Of a stretch of 64,000 nucleotides of DNA, positions 38,442 to 48,466 are shown piece by piece. Under the pieces are notes generated by a model. It was not told the origin of the DNA. It worked only from the letters and a program-made list of their open reading frames with translations, and ran no database searches. Source of the stretch: Terracoccus luteus (lineage in GTDB: Bacteria > Actinomycetota > Actinomycetes > Actinomycetales > Dermatophilaceae); NCBI RefSeq assembly GCF_003635045.1, contig NZ_RBXT01000001.1, positions 186,001 to 250,000 on the forward strand, given 5' to 3'. Made by a program: the position numbers and the translations under genes. Position 1 is the first letter of the stretch, and the number at the start of each line of letters is the position of its first letter.

Positions 38442-39224
38442 TCAGGCGCCGTAGGCGCGCGGGGACGTGTCGTGCAGCAGGCTGATCTTCTGCCAGATCT
38501 TGCGGCTCATGCCCGTCGTCAGCGTCTCGATCTCGCTCACGGTGTCGAGCACGAGGGAGTCGGTCGACTCCTCGGCGCACAGGGCCGCCGCCTTCGAGGT
38601 CAGCGACAGCAGCTCGGAGCAGTAGTCGAGGTAGAGCGCGTAGTCGCGCGGCGAGAGCACCCGGGGGCTGACGACCTCGCGCCCGGGGTAGCTCACCGGA
38701 CCCGGCGAGGCGCCGGTCGGGTCCGCCCGCGGCAGCAGCAGCGCGGGGTCCTTGCCCATCTGGTGCATGTCGATGATGTGCGCCATCGACCGCAGCCGGT
38801 GCAGATGGCCGATGAGGTCGCGTCGCACGACCCGGTCGGGCAGCGACAGCAGGAACCACACGGCGATGCCAGCGAAGACGAGGTCGTTGACGCCGCTCTC
38901 GAGCACCGGCAGCCACTCGATGGCGCGCACCGACCCGGCCCGCCCCACGGCATCCGCGACGGCGCTGCCGAGCACGAAGAGGGCCACGGCGACGACGAGC
39001 CCCACCCCCACCCGGGACACGACGGTGAGGGCGGCCCGCCGGCGCATCGTGCGGGCGGTGTGCTCGAGCAGCCGGCCGACGACCGACCCCAGCTCGGTCG
39101 TGGCCGCGCGCAGACCGGGGTGGTTGGGCAGGTAGCGGTCGACGCGCTCACCGAGGTACTCGATGACCGCCCGCACCTCGCGCCCGTCGAGGCGGTCGTA
39201 GCTGCTCAGGCGGGGCTCGGCCAC
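38442..39224 (-). CDS. Membrane protein of unknown function
   Basis: 260 residues. Two hydrophobic segments (about 70-92 and 108-128) separate a charged N-terminal domain from a C-terminal domain of about 120 residues that ends in helices ([25 protein letters not shown]). No family recognised. The GTG at 39224 follows GAGG by 8 bases; this ribosome-binding site overlaps a GGATGCCG motif. It is divergent from cysS. Confidence 0.78.
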   Translation of the reverse strand: MAEPRLSSYDRLDGREVRAVIEYLGERVDRYLPNHPGLRAATTELGSVVGRLLEHTARTMRRRAALTVVSRVGVGLVVAVALFVLGSAVADAVGRAGSVRAIEWLPVLESGVNDLVFAGIAVWFLLSLPDRVVRRDLIGHLHRLRSMAHIIDMHQMGKDPALLLPRADPTGASPGPVSYPGREVVSPRVLSPRDYALYLDYCSELLSLTSKAAALCAEESTDSLVLDTVSEIETLTTGMSRKIWQKISLLHDTSPRAYGA

Positions 39225-39330
39225 GACGGCATCCTCACGTCGGGGTCCCCTGCGCGCATGCCCGCAGCGTACCGACGGCCGCCCGCCGCGTGGTCGGGCA
39301 CGGGCGCGCGCCGCCGATAGAGTGTGGCGG

Positions 39331-40797
39331 GTGACTCTGCACCTGTTCGACACCGCCACCCGAGAGCTGCGTGAGTTCACGCCGCGCGAGCCGGGCCGGG
39401 TCGGGATGTACATCTGCGGGCTCACGACGCAGGGGGCACCGCACATCGGCCACATCCGCTTCGCCGTCGCGTTCGACGTGCTGCGCCGCTGGCTGCGCAC
39501 GGGCCACGGCTACGAGGTCACCCTCGTGCGCAACGTCACCGACATCGACGACAAGGTGTTGCGCAAGGCCGCGGATGCCGGTGAGCCGTGGTTCGCGCTG
39601 ACGTACCGCAACGAGCGGCTGACCTCGCAGGCGCTCGACGCGCTCGGCGTGATGCCCGCGACGTACGAGCCGCGCGCCACCGGGCACGTGCCCGACATGG
39701 TGACGCTCATGGAGACGCTCGTCGAGAAGGGGCACGCCTACGCCGCCCCCGACGGCAGTGGCGACGTGTACTTCGACGTCCGCTCCTGGCCCGAGTACGG
39801 CTCGCTCACCGGCCAGTCGCTCGACGACATGGTCGCCGCCGACGACGCCGACCCGCGCGGCAAGCGCGACCCGCGCGACTTCGCGCTGTGGAAGGGCCAC
39901 AAGCCCGACGAGCCCGAGAGCGCCTCGTGGCCGACCCCGTTCGGCGCCGGCCGGCCAGGCTGGCACCTCGAGTGCTCGGCCATGGCCCGGCGTTGGCTCG
40001 GCGACGAGTTCGACATCCACGGTGGCGGCATCGACCTGCGCTTCCCGCACCACGAGAACGAGCAGGCACAGTCGCGGGCCGCGGGTCTCGGCTTCGCGCG
40101 GTACTGGCTGCACAACGCCTGGGTGACGGTGCGCGGCCAGAAGATGGGCAAGTCGCTCGGCAACGCCCTCGAGGTGCGCGAGCTGCTGACGACGACGCGC
40201 CCCATCGTGCTGCGCTACTACCTCACCGCCGCCCACTACCGCTCCATGATCGAGTACCACGAGGGCTCGCTCGTCGAGGCCGGTGCGGCGGTCGAGCGCA
40301 TCGAGGGCTTCCTCGAGCGTGCGGCCAGGCGGGGCACGGTCGCCGACCTCCCGGCATCCGGGCTGCCCGCTGCGTTCGTCGCAGCCATGGACGACGACCT
40401 CGGGGTCTCCGGCGCTCTCGCCGTCGTGCACGACACGGTGCGCGCGGGCAACACGGCCCTCGACGAGGGCGACGACGAGGCGGCGCTCGACGCGGCCGCC
40501 GCCGTCGTGGCCATGACGGACGTGCTCGGCATCAACCCGCGCGCCGAGCACTGGGGCGCCGCGACGGATGCCGGTGGGTCCGGCGGGTGGGTCGGCGCCG
40601 AGGCGCTCGACGCCCTCGTCCAGGCCCAGCTCGACGCCCGCCAGAACGCCCGGCAGGAGCGTGACTTCGAGCGCGCCGACGCCATCCGCGACCAGCTCGA
40701 GGCGGTCGGCATCGCCGTCACCGACACCCCCGGCGGGGCGCAGTGGAGCCTCACCCGGCACGACCACGGCGACCCGGCCGTCCCCGACGAGAACTGA
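39331..40797 (+). CDS. cysS: Cysteinyl-tRNA synthetase
   Basis: 488 residues. Zinc-binding Cys in [19 protein letters not shown] (HIGH motif PHIGH), later WHLECSAMA and [14 protein letters not shown], and KMSKS-type [10 protein letters not shown]. It charges tRNA-Cys. It is not MshC, which has a different C-terminal half. GTG at 39331 lies 7 bases after TAGAGT with no ribosome-binding site: leaderless; the in-frame GTG at 39322 would overlap the -10 box. rlmB follows after 10 bases. Confidence 0.96.
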   Translation: MTLHLFDTATRELREFTPREPGRVGMYICGLTTQGAPHIGHIRFAVAFDVLRRWLRTGHGYEVTLVRNVTDIDDKVLRKAADAGEPWFALTYRNERLTSQALDALGVMPATYEPRATGHVPDMVTLMETLVEKGHAYAAPDGSGDVYFDVRSWPEYGSLTGQSLDDMVAADDADPRGKRDPRDFALWKGHKPDEPESASWPTPFGAGRPGWHLECSAMARRWLGDEFDIHGGGIDLRFPHHENEQAQSRAAGLGFARYWLHNAWVTVRGQKMGKSLGNALEVRELLTTTRPIVLRYYLTAAHYRSMIEYHEGSLVEAGAAVERIEGFLERAARRGTVADLPASGLPAAFVAAMDDDLGVSGALAVVHDTVRAGNTALDEGDDEAALDAAAAVVAMTDVLGINPRAEHWGAATDAGGSGGWVGAEALDALVQAQLDARQNARQERDFERADAIRDQLEAVGIAVTDTPGGAQWSLTRHDHGDPAVPDEN

Positions 40798-40807
40798 CAG
40801 GACCCCC

Positions 40808-41773
40808 ATGCCAGGCAACAGCCAGCGCCGCGGCGCGATCCGCAAGAACACCAAGGGCGCGACCGTCGGCTCCGGCGGCCAGCGCCGCCGCGGCCTCGAG
40901 GGCCGCGGACCGACGCCCAAGGCGGCCGACCGCGAGTACCACCCGGCGCACAAGCAGGCCAAGCGCGGCGGCACCGGCGGACGGGTCGCCTCGAGCGGTG
41001 GCCGCGGTGCCGGCAAGCCGCAGCGCCGCACCAAGGGCAGCAGCGAGATCGTCGCCGGCCGCAACAGCGTCGTCGAGGCGCTGCGGGCCGACATCCCGGT
41101 GTCGACGATGTACGTCGCCGGCCGCATCGACAGCGACGACCGCGTGCGCGAGGCCCTGAAGATCGCGACAAGCCGCGGGCTGCCGATCCTCGAGACGCCG
41201 CGGGGCGAGCTCGACCGGCTCACCGACGGTGCGGTGCACCAGGGGCTCGCGCTGCAGGTGCCGCCGTACGAGTACGCCGACCCGCACGACTTCATCGACC
41301 CCGAGACGCCCGGGGTGCCTCTCGTCGTCGCTCTCGACGGCATCACCGACCCGCGCAACCTCGGCGCCATCATCCGCTCGGTCGGGGCCTTCGGCGGCCA
41401 CGGCGTCGTCGTGCCCGAGCGGCGCTCGGTCGGCATGACCGCGTCGGCGTGGAAGACGTCGGCCGGGGCGGCCGCCCGCATCCCGGTGGCCAAGGCGAGC
41501 AACCTCACCCGGGCGCTCGAGGAGTACCAGAAGGCCGGCTTCTTCGTCATCGGCCTCGACATGGACGGCGACGTCGAGCTGCCCGACCTCGACCTCGCCG
41601 ACCAGCCCCTCGTCGTCGTCACCGGCTCGGAGGGCAAGGGCCTGTCGCGGCTCGTGCGCGAGACGTGCGACCAGATCGTCTCGATCCCGATGCACGCCGC
41701 GACCGAGTCGCTCAACGCCGGCATCGCCACCGGGGTCACGCTCTACGAGATCGCGCGCCGCCGCCGCCGCTGA
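40808..41773 (+). CDS. rlmB: 23S rRNA 2'-O-ribose methyltransferase (RlmB/TrmH family)
   Basis: 321 residues. A basic, disordered N-terminus (about 80 residues) precedes the substrate-binding domain ([17 protein letters not shown]) and the SPOUT domain with its knot motifs [33 protein letters not shown] and [22 protein letters not shown]. It probably methylates G2251-equivalent in 23S rRNA. It follows cysS, as in other actinobacteria. Confidence 0.94.
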   Translation: MPGNSQRRGAIRKNTKGATVGSGGQRRRGLEGRGPTPKAADREYHPAHKQAKRGGTGGRVASSGGRGAGKPQRRTKGSSEIVAGRNSVVEALRADIPVSTMYVAGRIDSDDRVREALKIATSRGLPILETPRGELDRLTDGAVHQGLALQVPPYEYADPHDFIDPETPGVPLVVALDGITDPRNLGAIIRSVGAFGGHGVVVPERRSVGMTASAWKTSAGAAARIPVAKASNLTRALEEYQKAGFFVIGLDMDGDVELPDLDLADQPLVVVTGSEGKGLSRLVRETCDQIVSIPMHAATESLNAGIATGVTLYEIARRRRR

Positions 41774-41995
41774 CCCCGGCCCGCTCGGGTGGAGGTGTTC
41801 GGTCGCGGCCGAGCGCGACGCCCGACCTCGACCGGATGCCGGTGCGCGCGGGTGGAGGTGATCGGCGACCGTCCGTGATCGGGCACCACCTCCACCGGAT
41901 GCCGGTCGGAGGGCTCGCTCAGGTGACGCCGTTACCCTGACCTCGATAGCCGCCTCGGGGACCGGGTCGGACGCGCACACCGAAGGACGAGAGTC
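41774..41995. promoter_or_regulatory. 222-base gap with GGTGGAGGTG inverted repeats and a promoter
   Basis: GGTGGAGGTG occurs twice (about 41790 and 41853) and its inverse CACCTCCACC follows near 41887-41896, forming a long hairpin with two same-direction GGATGCCGG motifs. TACCCT at 41933-41938 is a likely -10 for the next gene with a leader of about 50 bases including AAGGA. Confidence 0.5.
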
Positions 41996-42850
41996 GTGGC
42001 ACAGAGCACCAGGGCAGCAGCCTCCGCACGAGCGGCGCAGATGCGCGCCGAAGAGGCCCGCAAGGACCGCCGCCGCAAGAACCTCATCGCGGCGGTCGTC
42101 GTCGTCATCGTCGTCATCATCGCCGTCGTGCTCGGCGCCGTCATCGCCAACCGTCCGAGCGGTGCCGGCAGCGCCGCCGGGTCGGGCGCCTCGGCCCTGC
42201 AGAAGCTGACGTCGATCCCCGCCGCCACGCTCGACGACGCCGCAGCCCCGAGCCCGCAGCAGGCCCCGGCCAAGCTCGACGGCGCCACCGAGATCAAGGT
42301 CGACGGCAAGCCGCAGGTGCTCTACGTCGGCGCCGAGTACTGCCCCTTCTGCGCCGTCGAGCGCTGGGCCCTCATCGGCGCCCTCTCCCGCTTCGGCACC
42401 TTCTCCGGCATCACCGAGACGACGAGCAGCAGCACCGACGTCCACCCCGACACCCCGACCTTCTCGTTCGTCAACGCGAAGTACCAGAGCGACTACGTCT
42501 CGCTCAAGACCGTCGAGACGCAGGACCGCGAGGGCAAGCCGCTGCAGACCCTCGAGGGCGACGCCGCCGCGCTGTTCCAGAAGTACAACACCGGCGGCAG
42601 CATCCCGTGGATCAACTACGGCGGCACCAACGCCACCACGGGCGCCACGGTCGACTCGACGGCCTTCGACGGCAAGACCTACGACCAGATCATCGAGGGC
42701 ATCCTCGACCCGAACTCCGACCTCGGCAAGACGGTGCTTCCCGCCGTCAACGTCATCACCGCGCAGATCTGCCAGCAGAACGGCGGCAAGCCCTCGAACG
42801 TCTGCACCGCGGCCGGCGTCCAGTCGGCCTCGGTGCTGCTGAAGCGCTGA
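41996..42850 (+). CDS. DUF929-like membrane-anchored thioredoxin-fold protein
   Basis: 284 residues. A basic N-terminus and one membrane segment (about 30-50) put the rest outside the membrane. The external domain carries LYVGAEYCPFCAVERWAL, a CxxC (CPFC) active site in a thioredoxin-like setting that resembles DUF929. Two more cysteines near the end (ICQQNGGKPSNVC) may form a disulfide. It lies 2 bases before a VKOR gene, so it is probably the thiol oxidase partner in extracytoplasmic disulfide formation. Start GTG at 41996. Confidence 0.85.
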   Translation: MAQSTRAAASARAAQMRAEEARKDRRRKNLIAAVVVVIVVIIAVVLGAVIANRPSGAGSAAGSGASALQKLTSIPAATLDDAAAPSPQQAPAKLDGATEIKVDGKPQVLYVGAEYCPFCAVERWALIGALSRFGTFSGITETTSSSTDVHPDTPTFSFVNAKYQSDYVSLKTVETQDREGKPLQTLEGDAAALFQKYNTGGSIPWINYGGTNATTGATVDSTAFDGKTYDQIIEGILDPNSDLGKTVLPAVNVITAQICQQNGGKPSNVCTAAGVQSASVLLKR

Positions 42851-42852
42851 CC

Positions 42853-43374
42853 GTGGCCGCCCGCACCGGTCTCGGACCGACCGCGACGGGCGCGGGCGTC
42901 ACCCCCGCGCCCCGCCGGCCCCGGTGGCTCGCCCCGCTGACGGCGACGCTCTCGGTGCTCGGCCTGCTCGTCTCGGCCTACCTCACCTACGAGCACCTCA
43001 CCGACAACGCCACCCTCGCGTGCAGCGTCAACGGCGTCGTCGACTGCGCCAAGGTGACCTCGAGCCCGTGGAGCGGGTTCCTCGGCGTCCCCGTCGCCCC
43101 GCTCGGGCTCGTCTTCTTCGCCGTGACGCTCGCTTTGTGCCTCCCCGCGGCGTGGCGCCGGGCCGACCGTCGCCTCGACGCCGTCCGCCTCGCCTGGGTG
43201 ACGGTCGGCCTCGGCATGGCCCTCTACCTCGTGTGGGCCGAGCTCTTCCGCATCCACGCCATCTGCCTGTGGTGCACGGGCGTGCACGTGCTGACCTTCG
43301 CCCTGTGGGTGGCCGTGCTGTTCGGCCAGATCCTCACCGAGCCGGGCGACCCGGCATCCGACGCCCGCGACTGA
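42853..43374 (+). CDS. Vitamin K epoxide reductase (VKOR) family protein
   Basis: 173 residues with four membrane segments. The loop cysteines CSVNGVVDCAKV and the active-site CLWC are the hallmark of bacterial VKOR, which re-oxidises a DsbA-like partner using menaquinone. The preceding gene supplies the probable partner. Its stop codon lies between an inverted pair of GGATGCCGG motifs. Confidence 0.93.
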   Translation: MAARTGLGPTATGAGVTPAPRRPRWLAPLTATLSVLGLLVSAYLTYEHLTDNATLACSVNGVVDCAKVTSSPWSGFLGVPVAPLGLVFFAVTLALCLPAAWRRADRRLDAVRLAWVTVGLGMALYLVWAELFRIHAICLWCTGVHVLTFALWVAVLFGQILTEPGDPASDARD

Positions 43375-43387
43375 GCCCGGATGCCGG
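43351..43387. terminator. Inverted CCGGCATCCG / CGGATGCCGG pair spanning the VKOR stop
   Basis: 43351-43360 and 43378-43387 are exact 10-base inverse complements with 17 bases between; the stop codon is in the loop. A possible terminator whose 5' arm is coding. Confidence 0.55.
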
Positions 43388-43418
43388 TGGGCGACTCTGC
43401 GCGCCGCTGCAGTGAGCT

Positions 43419-43454
43419 CTCGACGGGGGCTACGCGCCCTCTCGACGGGGTCAG
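43419..43454. repeat. 22-base repeat, one full and one partial copy
   Basis: Full unit 43419-43440, partial from 43441, between converging VKOR and DUF4032 genes; the partial copy reaches the DUF4032 stop codon. Confidence 0.8.
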
Positions 43455-44695
43455 TCGGTGCGGCTGATGACCGGCATCTCCTCGGTGTCGACGCCGAGGA
43501 CCGCCTTCTCCTCGGGCTTGCTCGGCAGCACGTTGGAGAGGTAGTCGGCCAGCGCCTCGGTGATGGGTGTGTCGTGACCCGCCCGCTCGCTGAGGTACCA
43601 GCGGTGCTCGAGCACCTCGTGGAAGACCTCGGCCGGCTCGAGCCGGCTCGTCAGCTCGCGGGGGACCGCGCGCACGACGGGCTCGTAGACGGTGGCCAGC
43701 CAGTCGTGGGCGAGGATCTCCTCGTCCTCGCCCTGGCGGTCGGACGCGGCGGCGTAGGCGTCGAGGTCGTTGAGCAGGCGGCGCGCCTGGTTCTCGCCGA
43801 CGTCGAGACCGGTGAGGCGCAGCAGCCGCCGGGAGTGGTGGCCGGCGTCGACGACCTTCGGGGTGATGACGATCTCGGTGCCGCCGATGTCGGTCGTGAT
43901 CGACAGCTCGTCGACGTCGAAACCGAGGCCGTTGAGGCGCCGGATGCGCTCGTCGACGCGCCAGCGGTCGCCGGTGTTGAACCGCTCGGTGCCGGTGAGC
44001 TCGTCCCACAGCGTGTGGTACCGCTCGATGATCGACGCGGACATCTCGAACGGGTCGGCGTTCTCCTCGAGGAAGCCGCCCGCGGCGAGGTCCATGAGCT
44101 CGCCGGCGATGTTGACCTGGGCGATGTCGAGGTCGTGCTCGCGCTGGCCGTTCGACAGGCGCGGGTGCAGCTCGCCGGTCTCGGCGTCGACGAGGTAGGC
44201 GGCGAAGGCGCCGGCGTCGCGCCGGAACAGGGTGTTCGACAGCGACACGTCGCCCCACCAGAACCCGTCGAGGTGCAGGCGCACGAGCAGCACGGCGAGG
44301 GCGTTGATGAGGCGTACGGCCGTGTCGGGGCGCAGGCTCTGGCTGTAGAGCGCCCGGTAGGGCAGCGAGAACTGCAGGTGCCGGGTGATGAGGCAGGCGT
44401 CGAGCGGCTCGCCGTGCTCGTCGGTGCGGCCGTGCACGACGCCGAACGGCACGACCGACGGCACGTCGAGGCGGCGCAGGTTGCGCAGCATCGCGTACTC
44501 GCGGTCGGCGATGTCGGCCTTGATCTCCTTGACCGCCAGCACCCGGGGGCCGAGCTTGACGAAGCGGACGACGTGGCGCGAGATGCCGCGTGGCAGGGCG
44601 GCGAGGTGGCTCTCCGGCCACTCCTCCAGGGGGGTGGACCAGGGCAGGTCGAGCAGCGCCGACTCGGGCCGCGCCGTCGTGATCTCGAGCGTCAC
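43451..44695 (-). CDS. DUF4032 family, lipopolysaccharide-kinase-like protein
   Basis: 414 residues. The first half looks like an aminoglycoside/LPS kinase fold: VLAVKEIKADIADREYAMLRNL (Lys and Glu of the ATP site), then LHLDGFWWGDVSLSNTLF (catalytic-loop-like, with D and N) and YLVDAETGEL (metal-binding D). The second half matches the DUF4032 domain, common in actinobacteria. The substrate is unknown. It starts 4 bases after the Pr6Pr gene on the same strand. Confidence 0.85.
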   Translation of the reverse strand: MTLEITTARPESALLDLPWSTPLEEWPESHLAALPRGISRHVVRFVKLGPRVLAVKEIKADIADREYAMLRNLRRLDVPSVVPFGVVHGRTDEHGEPLDACLITRHLQFSLPYRALYSQSLRPDTAVRLINALAVLLVRLHLDGFWWGDVSLSNTLFRRDAGAFAAYLVDAETGELHPRLSNGQREHDLDIAQVNIAGELMDLAAGGFLEENADPFEMSASIIERYHTLWDELTGTERFNTGDRWRVDERIRRLNGLGFDVDELSITTDIGGTEIVITPKVVDAGHHSRRLLRLTGLDVGENQARRLLNDLDAYAAASDRQGEDEEILAHDWLATVYEPVVRAVPRELTSRLEPAEVFHEVLEHRWYLSERAGHDTPITEALADYLSNVLPSKPEEKAVLGVDTEEMPVISRTD

Positions 44696-44699
44696 GGGC

Positions 44700-45362
44700 T
44701 CATCGTGTCACGGATGCCGGGCGGCGGCGGGTGAGGCGGAGGTCGACCCACCGGGCGGCCGCGGCGAGGGCGAAGAAGAGCACGGCGATGACGAGGCAGT
44801 TGAGCAGGGTCTGGCCCCAGCCGATCTCGTTGACGCGCAGGAAGGGGTAGGGGTACCAGTCGACGACCGGGCCGAGGGCGAGGGTCGCGACCAGCCACAG
44901 CACCGGCCAGGCGAGCGCCGGCAGCAGGTCGTCACGGTGGATCTTGCCCCGCGGGCCGAAGACGGCCCAGCCGACGACGGTCAGCAGGGGAACCGCGATG
45001 TGGAGCAATCGGTCGCACAGCAGGTTGAGGGCGGTGTAGTTGCTCGACGGGGCGAGGGCGACGAAGGCGACGACGCCGGTGACGGTGATACCGATGAGCG
45101 AGGCCAGCCGCACGACCCGGAAGAGCCGGGTGTCGGTGCGCCCCCGGAGGATGAGCGCCATCGACACCGCGACGAGCAGGTTCGACTGGATGGTGAAGTA
45201 GCAGAAGTACCGGCGCACCTGTTCCGGCATCGACGCCGTGACGGCCGAGTGGTCGAGCAGGTCGGTGCGCGTCACGATCGCGACGATCTGCAGCACGAGC
45301 CCGAGGGCCGCGACGACGAGGGTGACGGTGTGCCAGAGGCGGCCGGTGCGGGTGGTCTCCAC
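44700..45362 (-). CDS. Pr6Pr/FAR-17a-like integral membrane protein
   Basis: 220 residues with six membrane segments and the pattern YFTIQSNLL near residue 54 and WYPYPFLRVNEIGWGQTLLNCL near 170 that mark the Pr6Pr family, whose function is unknown. Start GTG at 45362 is leaderless (TACTCT 6 bases upstream on the minus strand); an upstream in-frame start at 45416 would add 18 residues lying over the -10 box. It leads the operon that includes the DUF4032 gene. Confidence 0.85.
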   Translation of the reverse strand: METTRTGRLWHTVTLVVAALGLVLQIVAIVTRTDLLDHSAVTASMPEQVRRYFCYFTIQSNLLVAVSMALILRGRTDTRLFRVVRLASLIGITVTGVVAFVALAPSSNYTALNLLCDRLLHIAVPLLTVVGWAVFGPRGKIHRDDLLPALAWPVLWLVATLALGPVVDWYPYPFLRVNEIGWGQTLLNCLVIAVLFFALAAAARWVDLRLTRRRPASVTR

Positions 45363-45421
45363 ACGGGCAGAGTAGCGCCGCGTGCCCGCCACGCGCGGGC
45401 GTGCGGGTCCGCACACGCCGA

Positions 45422-45452
45422 CGGGCCGGCATCCGAGATGGATGCCGGCCCG
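45422..45452 (-). terminator. 13-base terminator after the MsmK-type gene, made of GGATGCCGG arms
   Basis: 45422-45434 pairs with 45440-45452, loop GAGAT, with an inverted GGATGCCGG pair in the stem. It ends the ATPase transcript before the Pr6Pr gene. Confidence 0.85.
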
Positions 45453-45460
45453 CGGGGTCG

Positions 45461-45490
45461 TGCTGGTCCGTGCTGGTCCGTGCTGGTGGT
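45461..45490. repeat. 10-base tandem repeat, nearly three copies
   Basis: TGCTGGTCCG occurs at 45461 and 45471 and partly at 45481, just past the ATPase gene stop. Confidence 0.8.
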
Positions 45491-45499
45491 GTGGCGACC

Positions 45500-46603
<1,104 letters not shown>

Positions 46604-46915
46604 GGCTTCATTGCCTTCCTTCACCGGCAGGAACGTGCCGGACGATCCGTTGTAAAGGGCGTGCCCACCCGGACGGGCGGGCGAGCACATCATGACCGAC
46701 AACCCCGCCCCGCGCCACCCCCTCGGCGACGGACGTCGTCAGCTCGCTCACGAAGCCGAGGGTGCGACGCGGCGCCCCGGCGCCCCGGCCGTCTCGAGGG
46801 CTGAGACCAGATCGGTGCAAGAACTTGCAGCAAGATGGTTCTCGCTTCCTGCAAGTTCTTGCTACTGTTCCGCCACCGGTGGCGGCGTGTGCCACCTGGT
46901 TTCAAAGGAGATTCC
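46604..46915. promoter_or_regulatory. 312-base divergent control region between msmK and malE
   Basis: No gene is visible. It holds the putative MalR sites listed at 46816-46862 and TACTGT (46863-46868), the likely -10 of malE. AAAGGAG lies 6 bases before malE. No clear promoter is seen for msmK. Confidence 0.6.
46816..46862 (+). promoter_or_regulatory. Putative MalR (LacI-family) operators
   Basis: TGCAAG-AA-CTTGCA (46816-46829) and TGCAAG-TT-CTTGC (46850-46862) are near-perfect palindromes whose centres are 34 bases apart; CTTGC-A-GCAAG (46824-46834) overlaps the first. The second site ends right before the malE -10. LacI-type repressors of maltose genes in Streptomyces bind CTTGCA-type sites, and a LacI regulator ends this operon. 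Confidence 0.75.
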
Positions 46916-48256
46916 ATGCACAAGCGTGCCTATGGCGCCCTGGCCGTCTCGGGCGTCGCCGCCCTGGCCCTGAGCGCCTGTGGCGGGTCCAGCCCCGCAC
47001 CCTCGTCCAACGCCGGTTCCGCTGCACCGACGGTGAGCGACACCTCGAGCACCTCCACGAGCGCCCCGGCGCCCGCCGCGTCGTCGACCACCGGTGCGCC
47101 GGTCCGTGACGCCAACGTCGACCTCGTCATCTGGACCGACGCCGACCGTGCCCCCACCGTGAAGAAGATCGCCGACGCCTTCGGGGCCGAGCAGGGCATC
47201 TCCGTCTCGGTCCAGGTCGCCGTCGACACCCGCCAGCAGTTCAAGGACGCCACCAAGGTCGGCAAGGGCCCGGACATCGTCGTCGGTGCCCACGACTGGC
47301 TCGGTGAGCTCGTCCAGGAGAACACCGTCGCCCCGATCTCGCTGTCGGCCGACACCGCGGCCAAGTTCTCCGAGAGCTCGATCGCCGCGGCAAAGTTCAA
47401 CGGCCAGAACTACGGCGTGCCCTACGCCGTCGAGAACATCGCGCTCATGCGCAACACGGCCCTCGCGCCCGACGCCCCCAAGACGATGGACGAGCTGGTC
47501 AAGACCGGCACGGAGATCAAGCAGAAGAGCGGCGGCAAGGTCACCAACGTCCTCATCCAGCAGGTGGGCAAGACCGGCAACGCGTACTACACCTACCCGT
47601 ACCTCAGCGCGTTCGGCGGCGGCATCTTCGGGACCACCTCCGACGGCGGCTACGACCCCGACAAGGTGCTCGTCGACAGCGCCGACTCGATCAAGGGCGC
47701 CGACGTCCTCGCCCAGCTCGGCAAGCAGGGCATCCTCTCCACCAACGTCGGTGACGACAACGCCGAGGGCCTGTTCGACGCCGGCAAGGCGCCGTACTTC
47801 ATCACCGGCCCGTGGGCGACGACGAACGCCAAGAAGGCGAACATCAAGTACGCCATCAGCGACCTGCCCACGCTCGACGGCGGTGGCCAGATGCAGCCGT
47901 TCCTCGGCGTCCAGCTGTTCTACGTCAGCAGCAAGGCGAAGAACGCGAGCATCGCGCAGGAGTTCGTCACGAACTACATCACGAAGAAGGACGTCCAGCT
48001 CGAGCTCTTCAACGCGCTCGGCCGCCCGCCGGCCCTGACCGAGGCCCTCGACGAGGTCTCCGCGAGCAACCAGGACGTCAAGGCGTTCTTCGAGGCCGGC
48101 AAGGACAGCAAGCCCATGCCGAACATCCCCGCGATGAACTCGGTGTGGGGCCCGCTCGGCCAGGCCGCCGCCGACGTCATCTCCGGCAAGGCCGCGCCCG
48201 AGGCCCGCTTCAAGGCCGCCCAGGCCGAGATCGTGGCCAACATCAAGAAGGGCTGA
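46916..48256 (+). CDS. malE: Maltose/maltodextrin-binding lipoprotein
   Basis: 446 residues. Lipoprotein signal with lipobox LSAC near residue 20, then a 40-residue Ser/Thr/Ala/Pro linker, then a family 1 solute-binding domain (VDLVIWTDADRAPTVKKIADAFG; APYFITGPWATTNAK typical of MalE). It brings maltodextrins to MalFG. A strong hairpin follows the gene, which would keep malE mRNA more abundant than malFG. Confidence 0.92.
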   Translation: MHKRAYGALAVSGVAALALSACGGSSPAPSSNAGSAAPTVSDTSSTSTSAPAPAASSTTGAPVRDANVDLVIWTDADRAPTVKKIADAFGAEQGISVSVQVAVDTRQQFKDATKVGKGPDIVVGAHDWLGELVQENTVAPISLSADTAAKFSESSIAAAKFNGQNYGVPYAVENIALMRNTALAPDAPKTMDELVKTGTEIKQKSGGKVTNVLIQQVGKTGNAYYTYPYLSAFGGGIFGTTSDGGYDPDKVLVDSADSIKGADVLAQLGKQGILSTNVGDDNAEGLFDAGKAPYFITGPWATTNAKKANIKYAISDLPTLDGGGQMQPFLGVQLFYVSSKAKNASIAQEFVTNYITKKDVQLELFNALGRPPALTEALDEVSASNQDVKAFFEAGKDSKPMPNIPAMNSVWGPLGQAAADVISGKAAPEARFKAAQAEIVANIKKG

Positions 48257-48281
48257 CCCAACCGGTCACCCCGCTCGACCC

Positions 48282-48310
48282 GGCGCGGGCGGCGCTTCGC
48301 CGCCCGCGCC
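48282..48310 (+). terminator. 13-base GC hairpin between malE and malF
   Basis: 48282-48294 pairs with 48298-48310, loop CTT, 26 bases after the malE stop. Inside an operon it most likely reduces read-through or protects malE mRNA. Confidence 0.75.
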
Positions 48311-48466
48311 CGGACGACCGCCGACGCGGTCGTCCCGCACCACCTCGCAGCACCGCACCACCTCGCACCACCCGCACCCGCACGGGTGCCCGGCCGGCCC
48401 GTCCGCCGGGCACCCGGCCGCGGGCTGCCCGCCGCCGTCGCCGCTCCTGCCGTGAAGAGGTCCCGC

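Noticed and set aside
39331-40797. MshC (mycothiol cysteine ligase) instead of CysS
   Set aside because: Length near 488 residues, a full C-terminal anticodon-binding part and position before rlmB fit CysS.
44695-44710. Leaderless promoter for the DUF4032 gene (CACGAT 6 bases before the GTG)
   Set aside because: It lies inside the last codons of the co-transcribed Pr6Pr gene only 4 bases upstream, so the weak match is probably chance.
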